Positions 44,635-52,178 of a stretch of 64,000 nt of DNA are shown piece after piece (position 1 is the first letter of the stretch; each line of letters starts with the position of its first letter). The position numbers were made by a program, and so were the translations under genes. The notes beneath the pieces were generated by a model. That model worked only from the letters and a program-made list of their open reading frames with translations, was not told the DNA's origin and did not search any database. Source of the stretch: JBCCGR01 sp039029195 (GTDB taxonomy: Bacteria > Pseudomonadota > Alphaproteobacteria > Rhizobiales > Rhizobiaceae); the NCBI GenBank assembly GCA_039029195.1, contig JBCCGR010000010.1:57566-121565 (forward strand), given 5' to 3'.

Positions 44635-45064
44635 GAGTGACCAAACCGATACGACGGTATCCTGCCGCCGAAACCCGGGCCATGACCCGCATCACAGTGC
44701 CATAATCTGCCACGCGATCACCGCGCACATAGATGCGCTCGTCATAACCGGTCTTCGTGATCGCATCGAGTTTTGGAACTAACTCCTCAAGTGGAATTTC
44801 CGTCTCCTGAAGATAGACCTGACCGGCTTCATTTACCGAAATGGTGATGGGTTGGGTTTCGGAGTTGAGCGCTTTTGCCCGGGTTTCAGGAAGATCGATC
44901 GGCACCCCAACCGTCAACAAAGGAGCCGCCACCATAAATATGATAAGCAGCACCAGCATCACATCAACAAACGGCGTGACGTTGATCTCACTCATTGGCT
45001 GATGACGGCGTCGACGACGACCGCCACGCCCATTGCTTCCCGATTGTGCGGTTGACATTGCCAT
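44615..45064 (-). CDS. tolR: Tol-Pal protein TolR (ExbD/TolR family)
   Basis: A 149-residue inner-membrane protein. After a basic N-terminus (GRGGRRRRRHQPM) comes MSEINVTPFVDVMLVLLIIF, in which the Asp within the single membrane helix is the proton-conducting residue shared with ExbD and MotB. The periplasmic domain follows. With TolQ it forms the proton-driven motor that powers TolA. It lies 35 bases behind tolQ. Confidence 0.96.
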   Translation of the reverse strand: MAMSTAQSGSNGRGGRRRRRHQPMSEINVTPFVDVMLVLLIIFMVAAPLLTVGVPIDLPETRAKALNSETQPITISVNEAGQVYLQETEIPLEELVPKLDAITKTGYDERIYVRGDRVADYGTVMRVMARVSAAGYRRIGLVTLEEQTR

Positions 45065-45099
45065 CGCCGAGACGTCTTTCCCTTCAGCTTTGCAATTGA

Positions 45100-45819
45100 T
45101 TAGGTACTGGCTGATTTTTCATCGATTTGCCGCGAAAGTATGGCAGAAAACTCGTCAGCAAAGCTCTCGAGGCGGGTGCCAATCTTTCCGACGTCCGATG
45201 AAAGCTTGTTGTAGGCGATCACCGCAGGAATAGCCGCAAGCAGTCCTAGAGCCGTTGCAAGCAAGGCTTCGGCAATGCCGGGAGCTACGACAGCAAGGTT
45301 GGTGGATTTGGACCCGGCGATCGCCTGAAACGATGTCATGATCCCAATCACAGTCCCGAAGAGACCGACAAATGGCGCGGCGGAACCCAGCGTTGCCAGA
45401 AACAGCAAACGCTTCTCCAGTCGCTCCATTTCTTTCGCGAGGGAAACGTCAAGCGCTTTTTCAATTCGGGTTTGCAAACCAATTGGTGAACGGGCTCCGC
45501 GCTCGAACGACCGTTTCCATTCGCGCATGGCGGCGACAAAAAGCGCACCCATTCCGTCGGGTTCGCGTTCAGACAGGGTGCGGTACAGCTCTTCCAAAGA
45601 CGTTCCCGACCAAAACACCTTCTCAAAACCGTCGATCTTCTTTCGAACTCGGCGGAACAAAAACGTCTTGTCGATGATAATCGCCCAGCACCAGATCGAA
45701 GATAGCAACAGACCAATCATCACCAACTGAACCACCAGAGACGCTTCCAGAAAAAGAGAAAGCAGTGACGTGTCGGCGGTAGCCAATGTTGAGCCAGAAA
45801 GAACGGTGTCTTTAAGCAT
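45100..45819 (-). CDS. tolQ: Tol-Pal protein TolQ (MotA/ExbB family)
   Basis: A 239-residue inner-membrane proton-channel subunit with three membrane helices near residues 28-48, 140-162 and 180-202. The third-helix signature LGSAAPFVGLFGTVIGIMTSF and GIAEALLATALGLLAAIPAV is diagnostic. It is the first gene of tolQRAB-pal-cpoB. In most rhizobia ybgC precedes tolQ; here it is 5.4 kb away on the other strand. A near-consensus CtrA box lies about 163 bases upstream. Confidence 0.97.
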   Translation of the reverse strand: MLKDTVLSGSTLATADTSLLSLFLEASLVVQLVMIGLLLSSIWCWAIIIDKTFLFRRVRKKIDGFEKVFWSGTSLEELYRTLSEREPDGMGALFVAAMREWKRSFERGARSPIGLQTRIEKALDVSLAKEMERLEKRLLFLATLGSAAPFVGLFGTVIGIMTSFQAIAGSKSTNLAVVAPGIAEALLATALGLLAAIPAVIAYNKLSSDVGKIGTRLESFADEFSAILSRQIDEKSAST

Positions 45820-45981
45820 AAAACAATTTCCCGTTGGTGGGTGCCCAGCTGGAGAGTTGGTCCTGTGCCGCGATCAGTTTTGATCGCACGAAAGCCGGGC
45901 GGGTCCTTTTGGTGTCAATTTTGTTCAAAGGATGACCATCCCAACCACAGAAAACTCCGTTCAATCCTTGGGACGTCTATG

Positions 45982-45997
45982 GTTAATAATGCGTTAG
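45982..45997 (-). promoter_or_regulatory. CtrA-like box between tolQ and yebC
   Basis: On the minus strand CTAA-CGCATTA-TTAAC matches eight of nine positions of TTAA-N7-TTAAC. It lies in the region divergent between tolQ and yebC. Control of tol-pal by CtrA is known in Caulobacter; the site here is inference. Confidence 0.45.
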
Positions 45998-46107
45998 GAT
46001 TTTCCGGTGGTGGTGACCAAATCAAAGTCGGTTCGCTCGGGACTGGACGGCTTTTTCCGCCTTGCCTATAAGGCGCGACAAATCTGAAAAACGCCGAGCA
46101 AACTCCC

Positions 46108-46854
46108 ATGGCAGGACATTCCAAATTCAAGAACATCATGCACCGCAAGGGCCGGCAGGATGCCGTGCGGTCAAAAATGTTCGCAAAACTGTCAAAAGAA
46201 ATTACGGTCGCTTCCAAGTTGGGTGGTCCGGATCCAGATGGGAATCCCCGCCTTCGCCTCGCCATTCAAAATGCCAAGGGCCAGTCGATGCCCAAGGACA
46301 ACATTCAGCGGGCGGTGAACAAAGGCCAGGCAGGCGACGGTGACGATTATTTCGAGATCCGCTACGAAGGCTATGGTCCGGGAGGGGTGGCTTTCATCGT
46401 TGAAGCGCTGACCGACAATAAGAACCGTTCTGCGGGCAATGTTCGAGCCTGCTTTACAAAGAATGGCGGGCAAATGGCTGAAACCGGCTCGGTTTCCTTC
46501 ATGTTCGACCGGGTTGGTGAGGTCAAATATCCGGCCGATGCTGGTGATGAAGATTCCATGATGGAAGCCGCAATTGAAGCCGGCGCGGACGATGTGACGT
46601 CAGATGAAGACGGTCATACGATCACCTGCGCTTTTGAGTACCTCGGATCCGTCGCAAACGAGCTGGAGATTGCGCTAGGCGAACCTGAGTGCGTCAATCC
46701 GACATGGAAACCGCAGAATCTGGTTCCCGTTGATGAGGACAAGGCTGGTACACTGTTGAAACTTGTCGATGCGCTGGAGGATGATGACGATGTTCAGACC
46801 GTTCATGCGAACTTTGACATCGACGATGAGGTGATGGCGAAGCTTGGCGGATAG
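46108..46854 (+). CDS. yebC: YebC/PmpR-family transcription/translation factor
   Basis: A 248-residue protein starting with the invariant MAGHSKFKNIMHRKGRQDAV. Domain II carries DNIQRAVNKGQ and the acidic YEGYGPGGVAFIVEALTDNK motif; GGQMAETGSVSFMFDRVGEV follows in domain III. YebC proteins act as transcriptional regulators, and some relieve ribosome stalling at proline stretches. It normally stands just before ruvC, which is the case here apart from the intervening opposite-strand aminotransferase. Its 3' end is 2 bases from that gene's end. Confidence 0.97.
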   Translation: MAGHSKFKNIMHRKGRQDAVRSKMFAKLSKEITVASKLGGPDPDGNPRLRLAIQNAKGQSMPKDNIQRAVNKGQAGDGDDYFEIRYEGYGPGGVAFIVEALTDNKNRSAGNVRACFTKNGGQMAETGSVSFMFDRVGEVKYPADAGDEDSMMEAAIEAGADDVTSDEDGHTITCAFEYLGSVANELEIALGEPECVNPTWKPQNLVPVDEDKAGTLLKLVDALEDDDDVQTVHANFDIDDEVMAKLGG

Positions 46855-46856
46855 AT

Positions 46857-47771
46857 TTAGCTGTAGTTAACCGCCTCTGAAAACTCCTCCTTTTCGTGCC
46901 ACTTCCAATAGGTTTCTGAAATCTCCCGCGTGATGTTTCCGGGCGCACCGTTTGAAAAGATGCGATCGTTGATGCGGGTCACCGGCACAATGCCGCCACC
47001 GGTTGTTGTGACAAACACTTCGTCCGCCTCCAGCAAATCCTCAACATCGAAATTGGCGGCTTCGACGTTCAACTGAATGCTTTCAGCAATTTCCATCGCT
47101 GTCCGTCGAGTCAGGCCTTCCAGCACACCGTGGGGCGGGGTTTTGAGAAGGCCGTCTTTCACGATGAAAAGGTTGTATCCCGGCCCTTCCGTGATGTTTC
47201 CTTCCGCGTCTGCCAGCAGAACGGAATCGAACCCGGCTTCCTTTGCCTCAAACAGGCCAGATGTGAAATCACCCCAATGATAGTTCTTTGCCGTTGGGTC
47301 GACGCTCTTTGTTCCGATCCGTTCAACACTGTTTGAAAGATAAAGGTGCGCGCCGCGCTCAATTACCTCCGGCTGGAAGACCCAAACGAAGGGAACGCAC
47401 CAGGCGTAGAAATGGTTCTTACAATATCTTGGATCTCTCGTGCCTGGCACAATTGGCTGTCCGCGGCTGGCGACGAGAGAAACATAAGACTCCTTAAGCC
47501 CGGATCGAGCGACGATCTCATGGACAATGCGGCGCATATCTTCCCGTGACTGATCAACCGAAAGCCGCAGTTTTCCAATGGAGAGTTCGAAGCGATCTAA
47601 ATAGTCGTTCAGGCGAAAGAACCGACCATTCCAAACATGGACCACGTCATAGGTGATATCCGAATGGGTCAGGCCCCAATCCAGAACGCAGATTGACGCT
47701 TGTTCGATGGGAACGATCTTGCCTTCCATCCAGGCCGCGCCTGCTGCCCAGTCTGTGTTAGCACCAATCAT
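46857..47771 (-). CDS. Class IV PLP aminotransferase, (R)-amine-transaminase-like
   Basis: A 304-residue fold-type IV aminotransferase. The PLP lysine is in DPTAKNYHWGDFTSGLFEAK near residue 160, the phosphate cup in GVLEGLTRRTAMEIAE, and TEGPGYNLFIVKDG is the class IV signature. The N-terminal LDWGLTHSDITYDVVHVWNG and the R-L-x-x-Y-L-D-R-F that follows resemble (R)-selective amine transaminases more than D-alanine or branched-chain types, but this is judgement from motif memory. It lies on the minus strand inside the yebC-ruv block, divergent from ruvC. Confidence 0.82.
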   Translation of the reverse strand: MIGANTDWAAGAAWMEGKIVPIEQASICVLDWGLTHSDITYDVVHVWNGRFFRLNDYLDRFELSIGKLRLSVDQSREDMRRIVHEIVARSGLKESYVSLVASRGQPIVPGTRDPRYCKNHFYAWCVPFVWVFQPEVIERGAHLYLSNSVERIGTKSVDPTAKNYHWGDFTSGLFEAKEAGFDSVLLADAEGNITEGPGYNLFIVKDGLLKTPPHGVLEGLTRRTAMEIAESIQLNVEAANFDVEDLLEADEVFVTTTGGGIVPVTRINDRIFSNGAPGNITREISETYWKWHEKEEFSEAVNYS

Positions 47772-47827
47772 CTAGTCATCCGAGTTTTGCCTGTTCATCG
47801 TGGGTAAGAGAGATCATCCTTAAGGCC

Positions 47828-48340
47828 ATGAACCAACCGATTCGCATAATTGGAATAGATCCGGGACTGCGCAACACCGGATGGGGTGTGGTTGAGTCCC
47901 TCGGCAACTCGTTGCGCTTTGTTGCCGCCGGGACGGTGAAGCCGCCGACTGACGCTGAGCTCGCAAGCCGATTGTGCGTTTTGCATGATGAGCTGGCATC
48001 TATCATACATAAGCATATGCCACACGAAGCGGCGGTGGAACAGACATTCGTTAACCGCGACGCAGCAGCTACGCTAAAACTCGGTCAGGCGCGTGGTGTT
48101 GCGATGCTGGTGCCCGCATTGGCTGGGCTGAGTGTGGGTGAGTATGCGCCAAATGCGGTCAAAAAGTCAGTCATCGGCGTTGGGCATGGTGACAAGAAGC
48201 AGATCAAGTTGATGGTCTCCATGCTTCTGCCGAAAGCGGAGTTCGATTCAGATGATGCCGCGGATGCGTTGGCGATTGCCATCTGCCACGCGCATCACCG
48301 AGGCAGTGCTGTCGCCCGTCGTGCCCCTCAAACTGGCTAA
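47828..48340 (+). CDS. ruvC: Holliday-junction resolvase RuvC
   Basis: A 170-residue endonuclease that cuts Holliday junctions moved by RuvAB. The four catalytic acidic residues are seen: Asp in IGIDPGLRNTGWGV (residue 11), Glu in AVEQTFVNRDAAATLKLGQA (residue 71), and the Asp pair in FDSDDAADALAIAICH near residues 139-145. It is the first gene of the ruv operon; a toxin-antitoxin pair stands between it and ruvA. Confidence 0.97.
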   Translation: MNQPIRIIGIDPGLRNTGWGVVESLGNSLRFVAAGTVKPPTDAELASRLCVLHDELASIIHKHMPHEAAVEQTFVNRDAAATLKLGQARGVAMLVPALAGLSVGEYAPNAVKKSVIGVGHGDKKQIKLMVSMLLPKAEFDSDDAADALAIAICHAHHRGSAVARRAPQTG

Positions 48341-48395
48341 ATGTTCTTGACTTGTTCCCATATCATTAATAAGTAATACCTTGGAGGTATTACTC

Positions 48396-48617
48396 ATACG
48401 TGTCACCAGCAAAGGCCAGGTAACAATTCCGAAAAACATCCGCGAACGTCTTGGCATTTCCCCTGGCGACGAAGTTTCTTTTGTGGAGGGGGATTTTGGC
48501 GTGGAACTTGTTGCGAGTGGCGAAGATAGCGATCGGGAAGGGCGCCTCAGGCAATTTGATGCAGCTCTCAAAAAGTACTCAGGTTCGCTCCGTCTGGGTA
48601 TGACAACAGACGAATAA
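48396..48617 (+). CDS. AbrB/MazE-type antitoxin, N-terminal part (ATA start)
   Basis: The swapped-hairpin AbrB DNA-binding domain is plain: RVTSKGQVTIPKNIRERLGI then SPGDEVSFVEG. By family alignment the protein begins at M-R-V-T-S-K-G-Q, which falls on an ATA codon at 48396, 7 bases after a perfect GGAGGT. The only other in-frame choice, a TTG at 48381, overlaps that ribosome site and has none of its own. The frame stops at TAA (48615), directly after MTTDE, whereas relatives continue MTTDEIMALxRG. So the antitoxin is either decayed or split, the C-terminal part following in the same frame. It pairs with the PIN toxin downstream. Confidence 0.62.
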   Translation: MRVTSKGQVTIPKNIRERLGISPGDEVSFVEGDFGVELVASGEDSDREGRLRQFDAALKKYSGSLRLGMTTDE

Positions 48618-48704
48618 ATGGCGCTGATCCGGGATCAAGACATTCCCGATCCCCTTGAAGTACCTGACTATTCGGACATTGGCGACAAGAAGCCGGACTC
48701 ATGA
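48618..48704 (+). pseudogene. Detached C-terminal part of the antitoxin
   Basis: Right after the TAA, in the same frame, an ATG opens 28 codons (MALIRDQDIPDPLEVPDYSD ...) ending in TGA at 48702. MALIR continues the family pattern T-D-E-I-M-A-L-x-R that is cut by the stop. The TAAATG junction allows reinitiation, and the stop overlaps the ATG of the toxin. It may be a remnant or a second peptide that completes the antitoxin. The length and acidic nature suit a toxin-binding tail. Confidence 0.55.
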
Positions 48705-49126
48705 GCGGTTTTCTACTCCTCGATTCAAACATTTTGATTGATTTGGCATCGTCAGGAACGACGTTTCGCCGCTGGTCGATGACGACCCTCAGGAACTTCA
48801 CGGGAAGCGGAATGAAATTCTTCGTGAATCAGATTATCGTTTCGGAAACGATTGGAAACTTCTCCAGTGAAAACGAACAGCAACGCTTTTTGTCAGACTT
48901 TCGAATTGCCAAATCGAACCTACCCTTTTCCGCCGCCTATCCTGCAGGTAAAGCACATCTGGCTTACAGGAATGCCGGTGGTTCCAAGTTGCGAATTCTG
49001 CCAGAATTCTTGATAGGCGCACATGCTCTTGTGGAAGACCTGACACTGATGACGCGCGATCCCAAGGTGTATCGGGCATATTTTCCCGATCTGAACATCA
49101 TCTCTCCGGAGACCCATCCACTATGA
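48701..49126 (+). CDS. PIN-domain (VapC-like) toxin
   Basis: A 141-residue PIN nuclease. The first acidic residue is in LLLDSNILIDLAS (residue 8), the second in IIVSETI, and the third in LPEFLIGAHALVEDLTLMTR. Relatives usually read LPDFFIGAHA, so the catalytic Asp is replaced by Glu here. VapC toxins cut tRNA or rRNA. It starts at ATGA, overlapping the antitoxin's C-terminal piece, and its stop overlaps the ruvA ATG by four bases, so it is built into the ruv operon's translation chain. Whether it is still active is uncertain. Confidence 0.82.
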   Translation: MSGFLLLDSNILIDLASSGTTFRRWSMTTLRNFTGSGMKFFVNQIIVSETIGNFSSENEQQRFLSDFRIAKSNLPFSAAYPAGKAHLAYRNAGGSKLRILPEFLIGAHALVEDLTLMTRDPKVYRAYFPDLNIISPETHPL

Positions 49127-49740
49127 TCGGGAAGCTCAAGGGAATCATCGACAGCTACGGAGATGATTGGGTCATCGTGGATGTTCAAGGGGTTGGCTAT
49201 CTGGTGCATTGTTCAAGCCGAACTTTATCGATATTACCGCAAACCGGTGAAGTAACTACGCTTGCAATCGAAACCCACGTTCGCGAAACCGAGATCAAAC
49301 TGTTTGGTTTCATGAGTGATCTGGAGCGGGACTGGTTTCGCTTGTTGCAGAATGTTCAGGGTGTTGGTGCCAAGGTGGCGCTCGCCATATTGGGCACGCT
49401 AACACCGTCTGATCTGGCCTCGGCAATTGCATTGCAGGATAAGGCCAGCGTGGCACGTTCGCCGGGTGTGGGCCCGAAGGTAGCCGGGCGCATTGTTTCT
49501 GAACTCAAAGACAAGGCTCCGGCTTTTTCCGGCAGTGCAAGTGCCGAAATCGGCTTGCAGCAGGAGATTGGCGAAGGTGTTGCGTCTTCGGCCGTCGCAG
49601 ATGCCGTTTCCGCTCTCACAAATCTCGGCTATTCCTCGCAGCAAGCAAGTGTTGCAGTCTCTGCCGTTCTGAAAAACAACGGAGAGCAAAGTGACGCGGG
49701 AACTCTCATCAGGCTGGGACTGAAGGAACTTGCCGGATGA
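49123..49740 (+). CDS. ruvA: Holliday-junction DNA-binding protein RuvA
   Basis: A 205-residue protein that holds the Holliday junction for RuvB. Domain I (MIGKLKGIIDSYGDDWVIVD, then VQGVGYLVHCSSRTL) is an OB fold; two helix-hairpin-helix motifs follow (LLQNVQGVGAKVALAIL and VARSPGVGPKVAGRIVSELK); the last 50 residues form domain III (DAVSALTNLGYSSQQASVAV), which binds RuvB. Its ATG overlaps the PIN toxin stop and its stop overlaps ruvB, so translation is coupled on both sides. Confidence 0.97.
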   Translation: MIGKLKGIIDSYGDDWVIVDVQGVGYLVHCSSRTLSILPQTGEVTTLAIETHVRETEIKLFGFMSDLERDWFRLLQNVQGVGAKVALAILGTLTPSDLASAIALQDKASVARSPGVGPKVAGRIVSELKDKAPAFSGSASAEIGLQQEIGEGVASSAVADAVSALTNLGYSSQQASVAVSAVLKNNGEQSDAGTLIRLGLKELAG

Positions 49741-50771
49741 GCGAGAGTGGAATTCTATCCCCACAAAAGCAGGGTGAGGACGCGGAGACCAACCTGCGCC
49801 CACAGTCCCTTGCAGAATTTGTCGGTCAAAAACAGGCGCGGTCCAATCTTTCCGTGTTCATTGAAGCCGCCCGTCAACGTGGTGAAGCTCTTGACCATGT
49901 GCTGTTTGTCGGACCACCAGGGCTTGGCAAAACCACGCTTGCGCAGATCATGGCGCGGGAACTTGGGGTCAACTTCAGGTCCACGTCCGGCCCGGTGATT
50001 GCCAAGGCAGGCGATCTTGCCGCCCTGCTCACCAATTTGGAAGATCGAGATGTCTTGTTCATCGACGAGATTCACAGGCTCAGCCCGGCAGTTGAGGAAA
50101 TTCTCTATCCCGCGATGGAGGACTATCAGCTCGATTTGATTATCGGCGAAGGTCCGGCAGCGCGTTCTGTGAAGATTGATCTCGCCAAATTTACATTGGT
50201 TGCCGCGACCACCCGACTTGGCTTGCTGACAACACCACTTCGGGATCGTTTTGGAATTCCAGTTCGCCTCAATTTCTATGAAATCGAAGAGCTGGAGCAC
50301 ATCGTCAATCGTGGTGCGCGCATATTGGGGATTGGCATGTCTGAAGACGGTGCCAAGGAGATTGCACGCCGGGCTCGGGGCACGCCGCGGATCGCTGGCA
50401 GATTGCTACGACGCGTGCGCGACTTCACCATTGTGGCCGGTGAGGCTGAGGTGACGCGCAAATTGGCTGATCGCGCACTTGGTCAACTGGAAGTGGATTC
50501 CATCGGTCTTGATGAGCTCGACCGTCGTTATCTGAATGTGATCGGGGCCAATTTTGGCGGTGGACCGGTGGGGATCGAAACGATCTCCGCATCACTATCA
50601 GAACCCCGGGATGCGATTGAAGACATTATCGAACCTTATCTCATACAGCAGGGTTTTGTTCAGCGAACACCACGTGGCCGCGTTCTCACCCGAGCAGCCT
50701 TTGGTCATATGGGACTTGCGGTGCCCACTGCACTATCGGATGTTCAGGCAAGCCTGTTTGAGGAGGAATAG
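49737..50771 (+). CDS. ruvB: Holliday-junction branch-migration ATPase RuvB
   Basis: A 344-residue AAA+ motor. LRPQSLAEFVGQKQARSNL opens the domain; Walker A is VGPPGLGKTTLAQIM near residue 62; Walker B is LFIDEIHRLSP; sensor 1 is LVAATTRLGLLTTPLRDRFG, including the arginine finger; and the C-terminal winged helix ends FVQRTPRGRVLTRAAFGHMG. It pumps DNA through RuvA. It overlaps ruvA by four bases and is followed after 3 bases by the next gene. Confidence 0.98.
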   Translation: MSESGILSPQKQGEDAETNLRPQSLAEFVGQKQARSNLSVFIEAARQRGEALDHVLFVGPPGLGKTTLAQIMARELGVNFRSTSGPVIAKAGDLAALLTNLEDRDVLFIDEIHRLSPAVEEILYPAMEDYQLDLIIGEGPAARSVKIDLAKFTLVAATTRLGLLTTPLRDRFGIPVRLNFYEIEELEHIVNRGARILGIGMSEDGAKEIARRARGTPRIAGRLLRRVRDFTIVAGEAEVTRKLADRALGQLEVDSIGLDELDRRYLNVIGANFGGGPVGIETISASLSEPRDAIEDIIEPYLIQQGFVQRTPRGRVLTRAAFGHMGLAVPTALSDVQASLFEEE

Positions 50772-50774
50772 ACA

Positions 50775-51251
50775 ATGGCGAAAACGGACCTGCCGATCCT
50801 TGAGCAGCGGCGCATTGAGGCAAACATCATCAAGCCAATCTTTGAGGAAATGAAAGAGCAGCTTGGCGGTGATCAGGCGGCTGAAATTCTGGGCAAGGCT
50901 ATCATCAAAGACTCCATCGCGCAGGGAAAGGCCTATGCAGCATCACAAGATGGCCCCACAAACCTGATGTCATTTCATCACTTGCTTCATCAATGGAAGG
51001 CCGATGGTGCGCTGGAACTTGATATGCTGTCGGAAGAAGAAACCCAGGTCGACTATAACGTGACGCGCTGCAAATATGCGGAGATGTACAGATCGTTGGG
51101 GCTGGAAGAAATCGGGCACCTGCTTTCCTGCAATCGGGATGGGACATTCTGCACCGGCTACAATCCAAACATTCGCCTTGAGCGAACGCAAACGATCATG
51201 GGTGGAGCCAGCCATTGCGATTTCAGATATTCCTGGGTCGGGGATGAGTGA
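50775..51251 (+). CDS. L-2-amino-thiazoline-4-carboxylate hydrolase family protein
   Basis: A 158-residue cytosolic protein. The helical first half (ILEQRRIEANIIKPIFEEMK, AAEILGKAIIKDSIAQGKAY) and the second half (VDYNVTRCKYAEMYRSLGLE, then EIGHLLSCNRDGTFCTGYNP, GASHCDFRYSW) match the ATC-hydrolase family, in which the C-K-Y, C-N-R-D and H-C-D-F residues recur. The founding enzyme opens a thiazoline ring towards L-cysteine; most members have no tested substrate. It sits between ruvB and ybgC, unusual for this operon. Confidence 0.75.
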   Translation: MAKTDLPILEQRRIEANIIKPIFEEMKEQLGGDQAAEILGKAIIKDSIAQGKAYAASQDGPTNLMSFHHLLHQWKADGALELDMLSEEETQVDYNVTRCKYAEMYRSLGLEEIGHLLSCNRDGTFCTGYNPNIRLERTQTIMGGASHCDFRYSWVGDE

Positions 51252-51708
51252 AATTTCTGATCTAGAGAGCGACCTCTCCGGCGAACTGACGGCAGAAGGT
51301 CATTCGCTTTTCCAGCGCATCTACTTTGAAGACACCGATTTTTCCGGTGTGGTCTATCACGCGCGGTACCTGCACTTTCTGGAACGTGGCCGAAGCGATT
51401 TCGTTCGGGTTCTGGGCGTACATCATGCTGCACTTTACGCTGGAGAACACGGCGAACCCCTAGCCTTTGCTGTTCGACACATGGACTTGGATTTTCTTCA
51501 ACCGGCCCGTATCGACGATATCATTGAGGTGCGCACCCAGCCGGCAATAGTGAAGGGTGTCCGAATGATTCTGAACCAATCTATCCGTTGTCAGGAAAAA
51601 GAGTTGCTGCGCGCAACAGTTACTGCGGTCCTGATAAACGACGAGGGCCGCCCACGGCGGTTCCCCAAAACCATGTTGAAACAGTTACTGCTGGACGATG
51701 ATGATTGA
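51244..51708 (+). CDS. ybgC: Tol-Pal-associated acyl-CoA thioesterase YbgC
   Basis: A 154-residue hot-dog-fold thioesterase. The family motif is YFEDTDFSGVVYHARYLHFL near residue 25, with the catalytic Asp in EDTDFSG; ERGRSDFVRVLGV and FAVRHMDLDFLQPARIDDII follow. It hydrolyses short-chain acyl-CoA and has ties to phospholipid and Tol-Pal function. The ATG at 51244 overlaps the previous stop by eight bases. It is normally the gene before tolQ, but here tolQ is distant and on the opposite strand. Confidence 0.92.
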   Translation: MSEISDLESDLSGELTAEGHSLFQRIYFEDTDFSGVVYHARYLHFLERGRSDFVRVLGVHHAALYAGEHGEPLAFAVRHMDLDFLQPARIDDIIEVRTQPAIVKGVRMILNQSIRCQEKELLRATVTAVLINDEGRPRRFPKTMLKQLLLDDDD

Positions 51709-52177
51709 AATCAACCTCCCTCCCCTGCCAATGTCGGGTGGGTGCCAGTGCGGTAAGGTGCGTTATCAGGTGACCTGCCGCCCTCTGACGCTTTATGCCT
51801 GCCATTGCAGTGAATGCCAGAAACAAAGTTCGAGCGCATTCGGCATGTCGATGCGAATTCGAACGGCCGATCTAATATTGCAGGGCGAAACCAAAGCGCG
51901 TCGTCGCGATATCGGCCTTCCAACCGAAGCGGAGGGGATATTTTGTCCGAACTGTGGAACACGGTTGATTCACAAGCGGCCAGGTGCGACCGAGTTCGCA
52001 ACGCTTAAAGCGGGCACGCTTGATGACACAAGCTGGCTTGTGGTTGCTGGCCACATTTGGACCGACAGTGCTCAACGTTGGTCGAAACCGGAAGCGGGTG
52101 ATCTGATCTTTCCAAAGCAGCCTGAGAACTACGACGCCCTGATAGAGGCTTGGCAATCAGCCCTAATCTGCGCCTGA
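51698..52177 (+). CDS. GFA-family (glutathione-dependent formaldehyde-activating-like) protein
   Basis: A 159-residue zinc protein. The zinc-binding cysteines are in GGCQCGKVRY, YACHCSECQKQS and IFCPNCGTRL, the full GFA pattern with two metal sites. GFA was first described as speeding adduct formation between formaldehyde and glutathione, but most family members have unknown roles. The start overlaps the ybgC stop by 11 bases; an internal ATG at 51731 (MSGGCQCGK) is an alternative. It is convergent with the next gene, with 1 base between them. Confidence 0.85.
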   Translation: MMIEINLPPLPMSGGCQCGKVRYQVTCRPLTLYACHCSECQKQSSSAFGMSMRIRTADLILQGETKARRRDIGLPTEAEGIFCPNCGTRLIHKRPGATEFATLKAGTLDDTSWLVVAGHIWTDSAQRWSKPEAGDLIFPKQPENYDALIEAWQSALICA

Positions 52178-52178
52178 C

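Noticed and set aside
48381..48395. TTG start for the AbrB antitoxin
   Set aside because: It overlaps the GGAGGT that serves the ATA, has no ribosome site of its own, and adds five residues not found in the family.
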